From: Flavobacterium psychrophilum
Lineage (GTDB): Bacteria; Bacteroidota; Bacteroidia; Flavobacteriales; Flavobacteriaceae
Direction of reading: 5' to 3'
DNA length: 63,945 nt
Assembly: GCA_945872245.1 (NCBI GenBank)
Contig: CAMBZB010000012.1
Coordinates: 1-63,945 of the forward strand
Part shown: in pieces, positions 1-8,666 of the stretch
Layout: each line of letters opens with the position of its first letter
Position numbering within the stretch: the first letter of the stretch is position 1
Notes under the pieces: model-generated
The model's database searches: none
Told to the model about the DNA's origin: nothing
Seen by the model: the letters and a program-made list of their open reading frames with translations, nothing else
Program-made: the position numbers and the translations under genes

Positions 1-43
1 CATAATAGCCGTATCTACCTTCCTTTTTATAGTATTTTTCCAT
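1..43 (-). CDS. Partial CDS, N-terminus only (possibly alpha/beta hydrolase)
   Basis: An ATG on the minus strand at 43-41 opens a frame that leaves the window after 14 codons (MEKYYKKEGRYGYY). A TAnnTTTG-type -7 element lies at 79-72 on the same strand, which supports a real start. A short alpha/beta hydrolase gene divergent from mraZ is what I remember from related flavobacteria and the peptide fits its start, but 14 residues cannot prove it. It diverges from the dcw cluster. Confidence 0.5.
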   Translation of the reverse strand, partial: MEKYYKKEGRYGYY

Positions 44-71
44 ACGTTTTATCGTAAATTTTCAATTTTGA

Positions 72-79
72 CAAATATA
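72..79 (-). promoter_or_regulatory. Putative -7 promoter element
   Basis: Reads TATATTTG on the minus strand, an exact match to the Bacteroidota -7 consensus TAnnTTTG. It lies about 29 nt upstream of the leftward ATG at 43. No convincing -33 TTTG is visible at the right distance. Confidence 0.45.
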
Positions 80-391
80 GGATTTAAAAAATATAAATGA
101 ATTTTTGAAAAACAATTTTTAGCATTTAATTCCTTTTGAAGCAAAAAAAAATTCAATTCAATTTATAAACTGTCCTGTTTTTTTGTTTTGAGGGTTCTAC
201 TAGAATTGTTGTGAAAATTCATTTTTTTGAACCATTAAGTGAGTTGAGAATTGAGCTATCAATGTTTTGAATCCTGTGTATTTTTTTCTGTTGCTGGACA
301 CTTCTAAACATTGAGTATAAACACCCCCTAATATTCTGATTGTCCTAAAACTAAGGCTTTTTTACCTAAAGTGGTAAAACTTATTAACAAA

Positions 392-416
392 GTGGGATAT
401 AGTGGTAAATTGTGGT
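392..416 (+). promoter_or_regulatory. MraZ operator (direct repeats)
   Basis: Three direct repeats GTGGG (392-396), GTGGT (402-406) and GTGGT (412-416) are separated by exactly 5 bp, giving a 10-bp period on one DNA face. A further GTGGT lies at 371-375. This is the arrangement known for MraZ binding sites in other bacteria (TGGG-type repeats with 5-bp spacers upstream of mraZ). The array covers the -33 region of the promoter at 428-435, so MraZ is expected to repress its own operon here. That last step is inference. Confidence 0.8.
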
Positions 417-427
417 AATATTTTTTA

Positions 428-435
428 TATTTTTG
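428..435 (+). promoter_or_regulatory. Putative mraZ promoter, -7 element
   Basis: TATTTTTG matches TAnnTTTG exactly. A TTG at 410-412, inside the MraZ repeat array, is the nearest -33-like element, with a shorter than usual spacer. The start of transcription would fall near 440, leaving a leader of about 20 nt before the TTG start codon of mraZ. Confidence 0.55.
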
Positions 436-460
436 CTCGACATCATTTAAATTTTTTCTC

Positions 461-934
461 TTGAATACAATTGTCGGAACATACGAATGTAAAGTCGATG
501 CCAAAGGAAGGCTGCTTTTGCCAGCGCCTTTGAAAAAGCAATTGGCTTCTTCACTTCAAAATGGTTTTGTTTTGAAGCGTTCTGTTTTTCAGCCTTGTCT
601 GGAATTGTATCCAATGGAAGAATGGAATTCGATGATGGAAAAAATCAACAAACTCAATCGATTTGTTAAGAAAAACAATGACTTCATTCGCCGCTTTACT
701 GCTGGTGTCAAGGTCGTTGAAATTGATGCTTTAGGAAGATTGTTGGTACCAAAAGACTTGGTTTTTTTTGCTAGTATATCAAAAGATGTGGTGTTTTCGT
801 CTGCTGTCAATATTGTTGAAGTTTGGGATAAAAACTTGTATGAAAAATCCATCTGCGGCGAAGATGTCGATTTTGCAGACTTGGCCGAAGATGTGATGGG
901 AAACATAAATGACAGTGACAATGGAATATCATAA
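461..934 (+). CDS. mraZ: Transcriptional regulator MraZ
   Basis: A 157-residue protein with the two tandem SpoVT/AbrB-like halves of MraZ. The hallmarks DAKGRLLLP (residues 13-21) and DALGRLLVP (about residues 89-97) are both present. MraZ is a ring-forming DNA-binding protein that represses the dcw cluster by binding TGGG-type repeats; such repeats lie at 392-416. The start is a TTG: no ATG is available in frame upstream, and the translation from it begins with the family's usual MNTIVGTYECK. It overlaps rsmH by up to 26 bp, which suggests translational coupling. Confidence 0.95.
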   Translation: MNTIVGTYECKVDAKGRLLLPAPLKKQLASSLQNGFVLKRSVFQPCLELYPMEEWNSMMEKINKLNRFVKKNNDFIRRFTAGVKVVEIDALGRLLVPKDLVFFASISKDVVFSSAVNIVEVWDKNLYEKSICGEDVDFADLAEDVMGNINDSDNGIS

Positions 935-1817
935 TCCGGTTTTGCTTCAGGCATCGGTAGATGGTTTGAATATAAAACCTGATGGCATTTATGTTGACGT
1001 GACCTTTGGAGGTGGCGGACATTCGGCAGCAATTTTGAAACGATTGGGGCCTAACGGAAAACTGTTTGCTTTTGATCAGGACGAAGATGCATTGGCAAAT
1101 GCCATACCGGACGAAAGATTTACTTTGATTAATGAAAATTTCAGGTTTATAAAAAGATTTTTGCGGTTCTATGGCGTGAAAAGCGTGGATGGAATTTTGG
1201 CTGATTTAGGTGTTTCATCCCATCAATTTGACGTTGCCGAAAGAGGGTTTTCTACTCGTTTTGATGCTGAATTGGACATGAGAATGAGTCAGAAAAATGA
1301 TTTGAATGCCTATCGAGTAGTCAATGAATATGATGATGCCAATTTAAGGCGAGTGTTCTTAGATTATGGCGAATTAAAAAATGCGCCAGTTTTGGCAAGA
1401 ACGATCATAGAAGCCAGAGCCGAACGACCAATCAAAACTACAGATGAACTAAAAGAGGTGCTAGCCAAATATTTGCCAGAAAGGGTTAGGAATAAAATAT
1501 TAGCTCAAATTTATCAGGCCATTCGAATTGAGGTCAACCAAGAAATGGATGTTTTGAAAGAGTTTTTGGAACAGTCATTAGAGATTTTAAATTCAGGCGG
1601 AAGATTAAGCATGATTTCCTACCATTCATTGGAAGACCGATTGGTAAAAAGATTCATGAAAAACGGAATGTTCGAAGGGGAGCCCGAACGAGATTTCTTT
1701 GGTAATTTTTCGGTTCCCTTTAAAATCATAGGAAAATTGATTGTTCCGGATAGTGCCGAAATTAAAAGCAATAATAGGGCGCGAAGTGCCAAATTAAGGA
1801 TTGCCGAAAAGTTTTAA
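909..1817 (+). CDS. rsmH: 16S rRNA (cytosine(1402)-N(4))-methyltransferase RsmH
   Basis: A 302-residue SAM-dependent methyltransferase that N4-methylates C1402 of 16S rRNA in the decoding centre. The MraW/RsmH fingerprints are visible: YHNPVLL at the N-terminus, the SAM loop VDVTFGGGGHS, LADLGVSSHQ, and SYHSLEDRLVK near the C-terminus. The gene starts inside mraZ; ATGs at 909 and 921 are both possible and the second (MEYHNPVLL) is the better family match. Length is normal. It is the second gene of the dcw operon, as in most bacteria. Confidence 0.95.
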   Translation: MTVTMEYHNPVLLQASVDGLNIKPDGIYVDVTFGGGGHSAAILKRLGPNGKLFAFDQDEDALANAIPDERFTLINENFRFIKRFLRFYGVKSVDGILADLGVSSHQFDVAERGFSTRFDAELDMRMSQKNDLNAYRVVNEYDDANLRRVFLDYGELKNAPVLARTIIEARAERPIKTTDELKEVLAKYLPERVRNKILAQIYQAIRIEVNQEMDVLKEFLEQSLEILNSGGRLSMISYHSLEDRLVKRFMKNGMFEGEPERDFFGNFSVPFKIIGKLIVPDSAEIKSNNRARSAKLRIAEKF

Positions 1818-1833
1818 TTAGTTAAAAAATAAA

Positions 1834-2181
1834 ATGAAAAACGGAGTTTACGGTATACTGAAAGCGCGATTTCTTATTGAAAATGACTCAATAAAAAATT
1901 GGCGTTTCATCGTTTTTCTAATTGTTTTGGCTATCGTGATGATTGCCAACACCCAACGGTTTGAGCAAAAAGTGTTCAAAATTAACGAATTGAACAATCA
2001 AGTAAAAGAACTGCGTTCTGAATTTGTGGACAGACGTTCGGAGTTAATGAAACTAAAAATGGAATCGACGGTTTCTGAAAAAATGGTAGAAAAACAAATT
2101 TTCCCATCCACAGTGCCACCAATAAAAATAAAAGTCAAAAAAGCAGCTGAAAAAAGTTTTTTCCAAAAATTATGGCAGTAG
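1834..2181 (+). CDS. ftsL: FtsL-like cell-division protein
   Basis: A 115-residue bitopic membrane protein. It has a short cytoplasmic N-terminus, one hydrophobic segment at about residues 24-40, then a charged stretch with heptad-like spacing (about 45-85) that should form the periplasmic coiled coil, and a basic tail. Sequence conservation in FtsL is low, so the identification rests on size, topology and position between rsmH and ftsI. FtsL works with FtsB and FtsQ to activate FtsWI at the septum; no ftsB is present in this cluster. The gene overlaps ftsI by 10 bp. Confidence 0.8.
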   Translation: MKNGVYGILKARFLIENDSIKNWRFIVFLIVLAIVMIANTQRFEQKVFKINELNNQVKELRSEFVDRRSELMKLKMESTVSEKMVEKQIFPSTVPPIKIKVKKAAEKSFFQKLWQ

Positions 2182-4172
2182 AAGATAAACACATATCCTA
2201 CAGAATCTACCTAGTTGCTTTCGCAATCTTATTGATGGCGGTTGCTATTGCCGTTAAGTTGACGAACATCCAATGGGTTGAAGGTAATTATTATCGAAAA
2301 TTAGCCAAAGAAAGAACCGTAAAAAACTTTGTTATTCCTGCCAATAAGGGTAATATCTACTCAGCCGATGGAAGCTTGCTTGCCACTTCTATTCCCAATT
2401 ATGAAATTCGATTCGATGCCATTGCCCCAAAATCCGTTGCATTCGAAAAGAACGTGAAATCTTTATCGGATTCACTGTCGATTCTTCTGGGAAAACCATC
2501 TGGTTTTTTTCTCAACGAATTTCGAAAAGCCAGAGCCAACAAAAACAGGTATTTTTTAATAGCCCGTAATTTGAGCTATACTGAATATATGAAAATTAAA
2601 AGTTTTCCATTATTTAATTTAGGGGCTTACAAAGGAGGAATTATTGTTCAACAAGAAACGGTAAGGAAACATCCAATAGGAAAAATTGCGGGACGTACCA
2701 TTGGGTACGAAAGGAAAACCCCGAACGGAACGCCTGATGGTAAAGGGATTGAATGGGCCTATCGAAAATACCTCAATGGGAAAGACGGTAAGGTTTTAAA
2801 GCAAAAAATTGCAAAAGGGCAGTGGAAACCCATCCGAGATGTTAATGAAGTGGATCCACAGGATGGGTATGATGTGGTTTCTACAATAGATGTTTTTATC
2901 CAAGACATTGCGCATCACGCCTTGCTAAAACAACTAACGGACTATCAAGCCGATCATGGCTGTGTGGTAGTTATGGAAACTAAAACAGGACACATAAAAG
3001 CGATATCGAACCTGGGAAAAGCGGGAGATGGAACCTATTATGAAACAGAAAATTATGCGATTAAAGAATCACACGAGCCAGGCTCAACATACAAATTAGT
3101 TGATTTGATGACCTTACTCGAAGATAAAAAAATTGATACAAGCGCTGTTTTTGATACTCATGGCGGAAGAATTACCTATTCTGGAAAGCCAGTAATAGAT
3201 TCTCATAAAGAGAATGGTAAAATTTCATTGGCGCGTGGGTTTGAGTTGTCATTAAACACAGTGATGGTTCAGGCGGTGTATAACAATTATAAAAACAACC
3301 CTTCTGCATTTGTAAATCACATCAATAAATACGGATTAAATAAACCTTTAGGGCTATCAATTCAGGGAGAAGGAAAACCAATTGTTCCCCAACCAAGTGA
3401 TAAAACTTGGTCTAATATTTCGCTTCCTTGGATGGCTTTTGGTTATGGGGTTTCGATAACGCCTATGCAAACCTTGACATTTTATAATTCGGTGGCCAAT
3501 AATGGAGTGATGGTAAAACCACAATTTGTTTCAGAAATTAAGGAGTGGAATAAAACTATCAAAAAATTCGACACCGAGGTAATCAACCCAAAGGTATGTT
3601 CGCAAGAAACAATTTTGAAACTAAAAGCGGTGATGGAAAATGTGGTTAAAAGAGGAACGGCATCAAAATTATATTCAAAGGATTTCTCGATGGCTGGAAA
3701 AACAGGTACTGCACAGGTAAATTATGCCAAAAACGGAGGTTCAGAGAAATATTACGCATCTTCATTTGTGGGTTACTTTCCAGCTGAAAAACCTAAATAT
3801 TCCTGCATAGTCGTGGTTCATAAACCAAGTACGGTAAATAATAATTACTATGGTGCCGATGTGGCTGGGCCAGTTTTCAAGCGAATTGCACAAAAGATTT
3901 TCACTGATGCACCTTCAACAAATGAGATAAAAAATATAAACAGGAAAATACAAAAACAAGAGAGTGATTATGATGCTTATTTTGTGAAATCACAAAAACA
4001 GCAGTCTTCAATTCCAAATGTTAAAGGAATGTCAGGAATGGATGCCGTATCCCTATTGGGAAATCTTGGAGTGAAAGTAAAAACAATAGGTGTTGGAAAA
4101 GTAAAACGACAATCCCTTCAGCCAGGAGAAAATTTAGTTAAAAACACAACTATAACATTAGAATTATCGTGA
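2172..4172 (+). CDS. ftsI: Division-specific penicillin-binding protein (FtsI/PBP3-like) with PASTA domain
   Basis: A 666-residue class B transpeptidase that cross-links septal peptidoglycan. One transmembrane segment near residues 10-30 is followed by the PBP dimerisation domain and the transpeptidase domain. The three active-site motifs are intact: S305-T-Y-K308, SLN in the segment FELSLNTV, and K510-T-G512. The last 55 or so residues form a PASTA domain (from IPNVKGMSGMDAVSLL), common in flavobacterial FtsI and absent from the E. coli protein. It overlaps ftsL by 10 bp and murE by 4 bp, which points to coupled translation. Confidence 0.95.
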   Translation: MAVEDKHISYRIYLVAFAILLMAVAIAVKLTNIQWVEGNYYRKLAKERTVKNFVIPANKGNIYSADGSLLATSIPNYEIRFDAIAPKSVAFEKNVKSLSDSLSILLGKPSGFFLNEFRKARANKNRYFLIARNLSYTEYMKIKSFPLFNLGAYKGGIIVQQETVRKHPIGKIAGRTIGYERKTPNGTPDGKGIEWAYRKYLNGKDGKVLKQKIAKGQWKPIRDVNEVDPQDGYDVVSTIDVFIQDIAHHALLKQLTDYQADHGCVVVMETKTGHIKAISNLGKAGDGTYYETENYAIKESHEPGSTYKLVDLMTLLEDKKIDTSAVFDTHGGRITYSGKPVIDSHKENGKISLARGFELSLNTVMVQAVYNNYKNNPSAFVNHINKYGLNKPLGLSIQGEGKPIVPQPSDKTWSNISLPWMAFGYGVSITPMQTLTFYNSVANNGVMVKPQFVSEIKEWNKTIKKFDTEVINPKVCSQETILKLKAVMENVVKRGTASKLYSKDFSMAGKTGTAQVNYAKNGGSEKYYASSFVGYFPAEKPKYSCIVVVHKPSTVNNNYYGADVAGPVFKRIAQKIFTDAPSTNEIKNINRKIQKQESDYDAYFVKSQKQQSSIPNVKGMSGMDAVSLLGNLGVKVKTIGVGKVKRQSLQPGENLVKNTTITLELS

Positions 4173-5632
4173 TTATTCTAAAAGAAATAATTTATAAAGT
4201 AGCTATTGAAGCCGTGAAGGGTTCAACGGATATTCCTGTCCATAAAATAGATTTTGATTCTAGAAATATTGTTGCAAATGATGTGTTTGTGGCCATTCGC
4301 GGCACAATTTCAGACGGGCATGAATATATTGGGAAAGCCATTTCTTTAGGGGCAGTAGCTATTATTTGCGATACTTTTCCTGAAGTTCTTCTAAATGGCA
4401 TCACCTATATCCAAGTAAAAGACAGCAACAAGGCTTTGGCCTACATGGCAGCCAATTATTTTGGGAATCCATCACAAAATTTAAAATTAGTAGGCATTAC
4501 AGGAACCAATGGTAAAACGACTATTGCGTCTTTATTGTTCCAATTATTCAAAAAGGCAGGTTTTAAGGTAGGACTGTTGTCCACTGTAAAAATCATGGTT
4601 GATGATGTCGAATACAAAGCTACTCATACCACGCCTGATTCAATAACTATTAATCACTACTTGAAGGAAATGATTGATACGGGAGTTGAATACTGTTTTA
4701 TGGAAGTGAGTTCGCACGGAATCCATCAAAAACGCACCGAGGCCCTACATTTTGCAGGTGGCGTTTTTACTAATTTATCGCATGATCATTTAGATTACCA
4801 TGCCACTTTCGCGGAATATCGTGATGTGAAAAAGTCGTTTTTCGACAATTTGCCTAAAACTGCTTTTGTTTTATCGAATATTGATGATAAAAATGGGCTG
4901 GTGATGTTGCAAAATACAGCTGCCAAAAAACGGACGTATGCTTTGAAATCGTATGCCGATTACAAAGCGCAAATATTAGAAAACCAATTGTCAGGACTGC
5001 TATTGAAAATAAACGGAAATGAAGTTTGGGTTAAACTTATCGGGACTTTCAATGCTTATAATCTATTGGCTATTTATGGAACTGCAATTGAATTAGGATT
5101 AGAAAGCTTAGAAGTACTTCGGTTATTATCTGATTTAGAGAGTGTTTCAGGGCGCTTCCAATTTATTGTTTCTAACGCCAATATTACCGCTATTGTAGAT
5201 TATGCACACACACCGGATGCCTTGGAAAACGTGCTAAAAACCATAAATGATATCCGTACCAAAAACGAACACTTGATTACAGTTGTGGGTTGTGGTGGGA
5301 ACAGAGATAAAGCCAAACGTCCGATTATGGCGGGTATTGCCACGGAATTGAGTGACAAAGTGATCTTGACATCTGACAATCCAAGAAATGAAGACCCGGA
5401 AGTTATTCTTTCTGAAATGGAACAAGGCGTAGCGCCTCAAAACTATAAGAAATCATTATCAATTTCGGATAGAAAACAAGCTATAAAAACAGCTTGTCAA
5501 TTGGCTCAGCCCAACGACATTATTTTGATTGCTGGAAAAGGACACGAAACCTATCAGGAAATTCAGGGTGTGCGCCATGATTTTGACGATATGAAAACAG
5601 TTATAGAATTATTAAACCAACTCAATAAATAG
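4169..5632 (+). CDS. murE: UDP-MurNAc-tripeptide synthetase MurE (meso-DAP adding)
   Basis: A 487-residue Mur ligase adding the third peptide residue to UDP-MurNAc-L-Ala-D-Glu in the cytoplasm. The ATP loop [10 protein letters not shown] is present at about residues 109-118. The motif DNPR ([11 protein letters not shown]) is the known signature for meso-diaminopimelate specificity rather than lysine. The chosen GTG start overlaps the ftsI stop by 4 bp (GTGA), typical of coupled genes; no ATG lies nearby in frame. Only 8 bp separate it from mraY. Confidence 0.95.
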   Translation: MIILKEIIYKVAIEAVKGSTDIPVHKIDFDSRNIVANDVFVAIRGTISDGHEYIGKAISLGAVAIICDTFPEVLLNGITYIQVKDSNKALAYMAANYFGNPSQNLKLVGITGTNGKTTIASLLFQLFKKAGFKVGLLSTVKIMVDDVEYKATHTTPDSITINHYLKEMIDTGVEYCFMEVSSHGIHQKRTEALHFAGGVFTNLSHDHLDYHATFAEYRDVKKSFFDNLPKTAFVLSNIDDKNGLVMLQNTAAKKRTYALKSYADYKAQILENQLSGLLLKINGNEVWVKLIGTFNAYNLLAIYGTAIELGLESLEVLRLLSDLESVSGRFQFIVSNANITAIVDYAHTPDALENVLKTINDIRTKNEHLITVVGCGGNRDKAKRPIMAGIATELSDKVILTSDNPRNEDPEVILSEMEQGVAPQNYKKSLSISDRKQAIKTACQLAQPNDIILIAGKGHETYQEIQGVRHDFDDMKTVIELLNQLNK

Positions 5633-5640
5633 AAATATAT

Positions 5641-6870
5641 ATGCTGTATTATTTATTTGAATATTTAGACAAAACATTAAATATTTCTGGAACAGGAGTA
5701 TTTCAATATATTACTTTCAGATCGGCGTTGGCATTTATGCTTTCCTTGCTTTTATCCACCATTTATGGTAAAAGGGTGGTTAGTTTTTTACGAAAACAGC
5801 AAATTGGCGAAACGGTTCGTGAACTAGGTTTGGCGGGTCAAAACGAAAAAGCAGGAACCCCAACAATGGGTGGATTGATTATCATATTCGCCACCTTAAT
5901 TCCGGTTATCCTTTTTGCTAAACTGCAAAATATTTACATTGTACTATTAATTGTAACCACCTTGTGGATGGGAACCATTGGTTTTATTGATGATTATATT
6001 AAAATTTTTAAAAAGGACAAAGAAGGGTTAAAGGGGATATTTAAGGTTTTCGGACAAGTGGGTTTAGGATTGATTGTGGGTACAGTTTTATATTTTAATC
6101 CGAATGTAACGGTTAGAAAAGATATTGCTAGAAACGAGGTTTACAGAGTGACCTCTGAAAATGTAATTCAGCAAACACCAATTTACGAAAAATCAACGGC
6201 GACCACCATTCCTTTCTTCAAAAATAACGAATTCGATTATTCTGAAGTATTGGCCTGGACAGGCGAGGGCTATGAAAAATGGGCTTGGTTAATATTTATT
6301 CCGGTGGTAATTTTTATCATTACGGCAGTTTCAAACGGTGCCAATCTTACCGATGGTATTGATGGACTGGCTGCGGGTACTTCGGCGGTTTCGGTCCTGG
6401 CATTGGGGATTTTCACTTTCGTTTCTGGAAATATAATTTTTTCCAATTATTTGAATATTATGTACATCCCAAATTCGGGTGAGATGACTGTTTTTATTGC
6501 TGCTTTCGTAGGGGCATTAATCGGATTTCTTTGGTATAATTCTTATCCGGCATCCGTATTTATGGGAGACACGGGGAGTTTAACCATTGGAGGGGTCATC
6601 GCTGTTTTGGCCATTGCTGTTCGAAAAGAACTTCTTATCCCATTATTATGCGGAATATTCTTGGTCGAAAATTTATCGGTGGTTTTGCAAGTGGCTTATT
6701 TTAAATATACCAAAAAACGTTTTGGCGAAGGTCAAAGAATATTTCTAATGGCGCCTTTGCATCACCATTACCAAAAGAAGGGCTACCACGAAAGTAAAAT
6801 TGTAACCCGATTTTGGATTGTTGCCGTCATGCTGGCCATATTGTCTATTGTGACTTTAAAACTAAGATAA
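5641..6870 (+). CDS. mraY: Phospho-N-acetylmuramoyl-pentapeptide transferase MraY
   Basis: A 409-residue polytopic membrane enzyme that transfers phospho-MurNAc-pentapeptide to undecaprenyl phosphate, giving lipid I. Catalytic features are visible: the aspartate pair in [26 protein letters not shown], and the [11 protein letters not shown] loop. It is about 45 residues longer than the E. coli enzyme owing to an inserted periplasmic region around residues 150-210, which is usual for Bacteroidota. The stop codon overlaps the murD start by one base (TAATG). Confidence 0.95.
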   Translation: MLYYLFEYLDKTLNISGTGVFQYITFRSALAFMLSLLLSTIYGKRVVSFLRKQQIGETVRELGLAGQNEKAGTPTMGGLIIIFATLIPVILFAKLQNIYIVLLIVTTLWMGTIGFIDDYIKIFKKDKEGLKGIFKVFGQVGLGLIVGTVLYFNPNVTVRKDIARNEVYRVTSENVIQQTPIYEKSTATTIPFFKNNEFDYSEVLAWTGEGYEKWAWLIFIPVVIFIITAVSNGANLTDGIDGLAAGTSAVSVLALGIFTFVSGNIIFSNYLNIMYIPNSGEMTVFIAAFVGALIGFLWYNSYPASVFMGDTGSLTIGGVIAVLAIAVRKELLIPLLCGIFLVENLSVVLQVAYFKYTKKRFGEGQRIFLMAPLHHHYQKKGYHESKIVTRFWIVAVMLAILSIVTLKLR

Positions 6871-8204
6871 TGCGATTAGTAGTTCTTGGTGGTGGCGAAA
6901 GTGGTATTGGAACTGCAATTTTGGGCAAGAAAAAAGGGTATGACGTTTTCGTATCCGACTTTGGAAAAATAAAACCAAATTACAAAGAAGTTCTTATCAT
7001 TAATGGAATAGCTTGGGAGGAAGAAGCTCATACCGAAAGTCTAATTTTAAATGCCGATGTGGTGATGAAAAGTCCGGGAATACCTGAAAAATCTCCAATA
7101 GTAAAAAAATTGGTTACAAAAGGAATTCCAGTGATTTCAGAAATCGAGTTTGCAGCTCCATTTACAAAGGCTATCACAATTGGAATAACAGGAAGTAACG
7201 GGAAGACCACAACAACAATGTTAACCTATCATTTGCTAAAATCAGCGGGATTGAATGTGGGTCTTGGAGGCAACATCGGAAAAAGTTTTGCATGGCAAGT
7301 TGAGGATGATAAATACGATAGTTATGTACTTGAGTTGAGTAGTTTTCAGCTAGACGGCATCATAAATTATAAGCCGCATATTGCCATTATTACCAATATT
7401 AGCCCAGATCATTTGGATCGATATGAGTACAAATATGAAAATTATATTGCTTCGAAATTTCGAATAACAATGAACCAAACAGAAGAAGATTTTCTCATTT
7501 ATGACGCAGATGATGAAGCAATCGCTGACTGGTTGAAAAACAATAAAACAAAAGCCCAATTAATTCCTTTTTCGTTAACCAAAACATTCGAAAGGGGAGC
7601 ATTTATAAAAAACAAAAAAATGGAGATAAACATCATCAACGAAGAAGAATTCATCATGGAGACAGAATACATTGCGCTGGAAGGGAAGCACAATTTGAAA
7701 AATGCTATGGCTGCAACGTCTGTGGCCAAATTGATGAAAATCCGAAATGCTACAATTAGGGAGAGTTTGTCCAATTTTCAAGGCGTGGAACACCGTTTGG
7801 AGAAAGTGCTGAAAATTCAAAATGTGCAGTACATCAATGACTCAAAAGCTACTAATGTAAATGCTGCCTTTTTTGCTTTGGATAGCATGATTACGCCAAC
7901 GGTTTGGATTGTTGGTGGTGTTGACAAAGGAAATGATTACAATGAATTGATGTCAATGGTTCGCGAGAAAGTAAAAGCTATCATTTGCTTGGGTGTCGAT
8001 AACAAAAAAATAATTGATGTTTTTGGAAACGTGGTCGATATTATGATTGAAGTTTCTAGTATGGAAGATGCTGTAAAAATGGCTCAGCGATTAACCGAAA
8101 AAGGAGACACGGTTTTGTTGTCGCCAGCTTGCGCCAGTTTCGACTTATTCGAAAACTATGAAGACCGAGGAAATCAATTTAAAAAAGCGGTAAGAAACCT
8201 TTAA
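6870..8204 (+). CDS. murD: UDP-N-acetylmuramoyl-L-alanine--D-glutamate ligase MurD
   Basis: A 444-residue Mur ligase that adds D-Glu to UDP-MurNAc-L-Ala. The N-terminal nucleotide-binding fold begins [14 protein letters not shown], the ATP loop is GITGSNGKTTT, and SPACASFD near the C-terminus is a MurD signature. I placed the start at the ATG overlapping the mraY stop, because the Rossmann strand begins at once there and upstream codons lie inside mraY. It is followed by the repeat-flanked broken gene, the only interruption in the dcw order. Confidence 0.95.
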   Translation: MRLVVLGGGESGIGTAILGKKKGYDVFVSDFGKIKPNYKEVLIINGIAWEEEAHTESLILNADVVMKSPGIPEKSPIVKKLVTKGIPVISEIEFAAPFTKAITIGITGSNGKTTTTMLTYHLLKSAGLNVGLGGNIGKSFAWQVEDDKYDSYVLELSSFQLDGIINYKPHIAIITNISPDHLDRYEYKYENYIASKFRITMNQTEEDFLIYDADDEAIADWLKNNKTKAQLIPFSLTKTFERGAFIKNKKMEINIINEEEFIMETEYIALEGKHNLKNAMAATSVAKLMKIRNATIRESLSNFQGVEHRLEKVLKIQNVQYINDSKATNVNAAFFALDSMITPTVWIVGGVDKGNDYNELMSMVREKVKAIICLGVDNKKIIDVFGNVVDIMIEVSSMEDAVKMAQRLTEKGDTVLLSPACASFDLFENYEDRGNQFKKAVRNL

Positions 8205-8234
8205 TTTTAGATTGAAGATTTTAGAATTCAGATT
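8205..8234 (+). repeat. Left arm of inverted repeat flanking the four-helix-bundle gene
   Basis: These 30 bp start directly after the murD stop codon. Compared with the reverse complement of 8631-8660, 25 of 30 positions match without any gap. The same family, built on TTTTAGATT and GATTTTAGA, recurs at 17121-17182 and 16643-16665. Confidence 0.75.
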
Positions 8235-8257
8235 AAAAAAACAATAATAGATTTTTT

Positions 8258-8632
8258 ATGACGACTAATGAGCTTAAATTAAGAACAAAGAATTTTTCTT
8301 TGACAATAATAGATTTGGTAGAAAAATTACCAAATTCCATTTCTGTAAGAGTTGTCGCTAATCAAATCGTTAAAAGTGGAACATCGGTTGGTGCAAATTA
8401 CAGGGCGGTTTGCAGGGCAAGAAGTGATAGAGAATTTGTATCTAAAATGAATATAGTTTTAGAAGAAGCTGACGAAACTTTGTTTTGGATAGAAATAATT
8501 ATGGATAAGCAGTGGATTAATAAACCAGAATTGGAGGTTATATGGAAATAAGGAAATGAATTAACTGCCATTTTTGTTAGTTCTTTAAAAACAGTAAATG
8601 ATAGAATTAGTACACAAAACAAATCATTATAA
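8258..8632 (+). pseudogene. Four-helix bundle (23S rRNA IVS-type) protein, broken by an in-frame stop
   Basis: Translation gives a four-helix-bundle protein of the 23S rRNA intervening-sequence (S23) family: KSGTSVGANYRAV, RARSDREFVSKM and LEEADETLFWIEI are its typical blocks. At codon 98 (8549-8551) a TAA interrupts the frame. Reading through it in the same frame restores the expected last helix (GNELTAIFVSSLKTVNDR) up to a normal stop at 8630-8632, giving 124 codons, the usual family length. A single G-to-T change (GAA to TAA) explains it. The 97-residue product would lack helix four. The gene sits between murD and ftsW and between inverted 30-bp arms. The function of this family is unknown. 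A sequencing error is the main alternative. Confidence 0.85.
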
Positions 8633-8660
8633 TCTAAAATCTAAACTCTTAAGTCTAAAA
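8631..8660 (+). repeat. Right arm of inverted repeat flanking the four-helix-bundle gene
   Basis: Inverted partner of 8205-8234 (25 of 30 positions match). It begins within the original stop codon of the four-helix-bundle gene and ends 6 bp before the ftsW start, so the gene fills almost the whole space between the arms. Confidence 0.75.
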
Positions 8661-8666
8661 TAATTT

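Noticed and set aside
589..1032. Minus-strand open frame opposite mraZ and rsmH
   Set aside because: It overlaps two well-conserved genes, has no promoter or family features, and its codon pattern is that of an antisense shadow.
8258..8551. Four-helix-bundle gene taken as an intact 97-residue protein
   Set aside because: The same frame continues after the TAA with the family's expected last helix to a second stop, so a nonsense mutation is the better reading.
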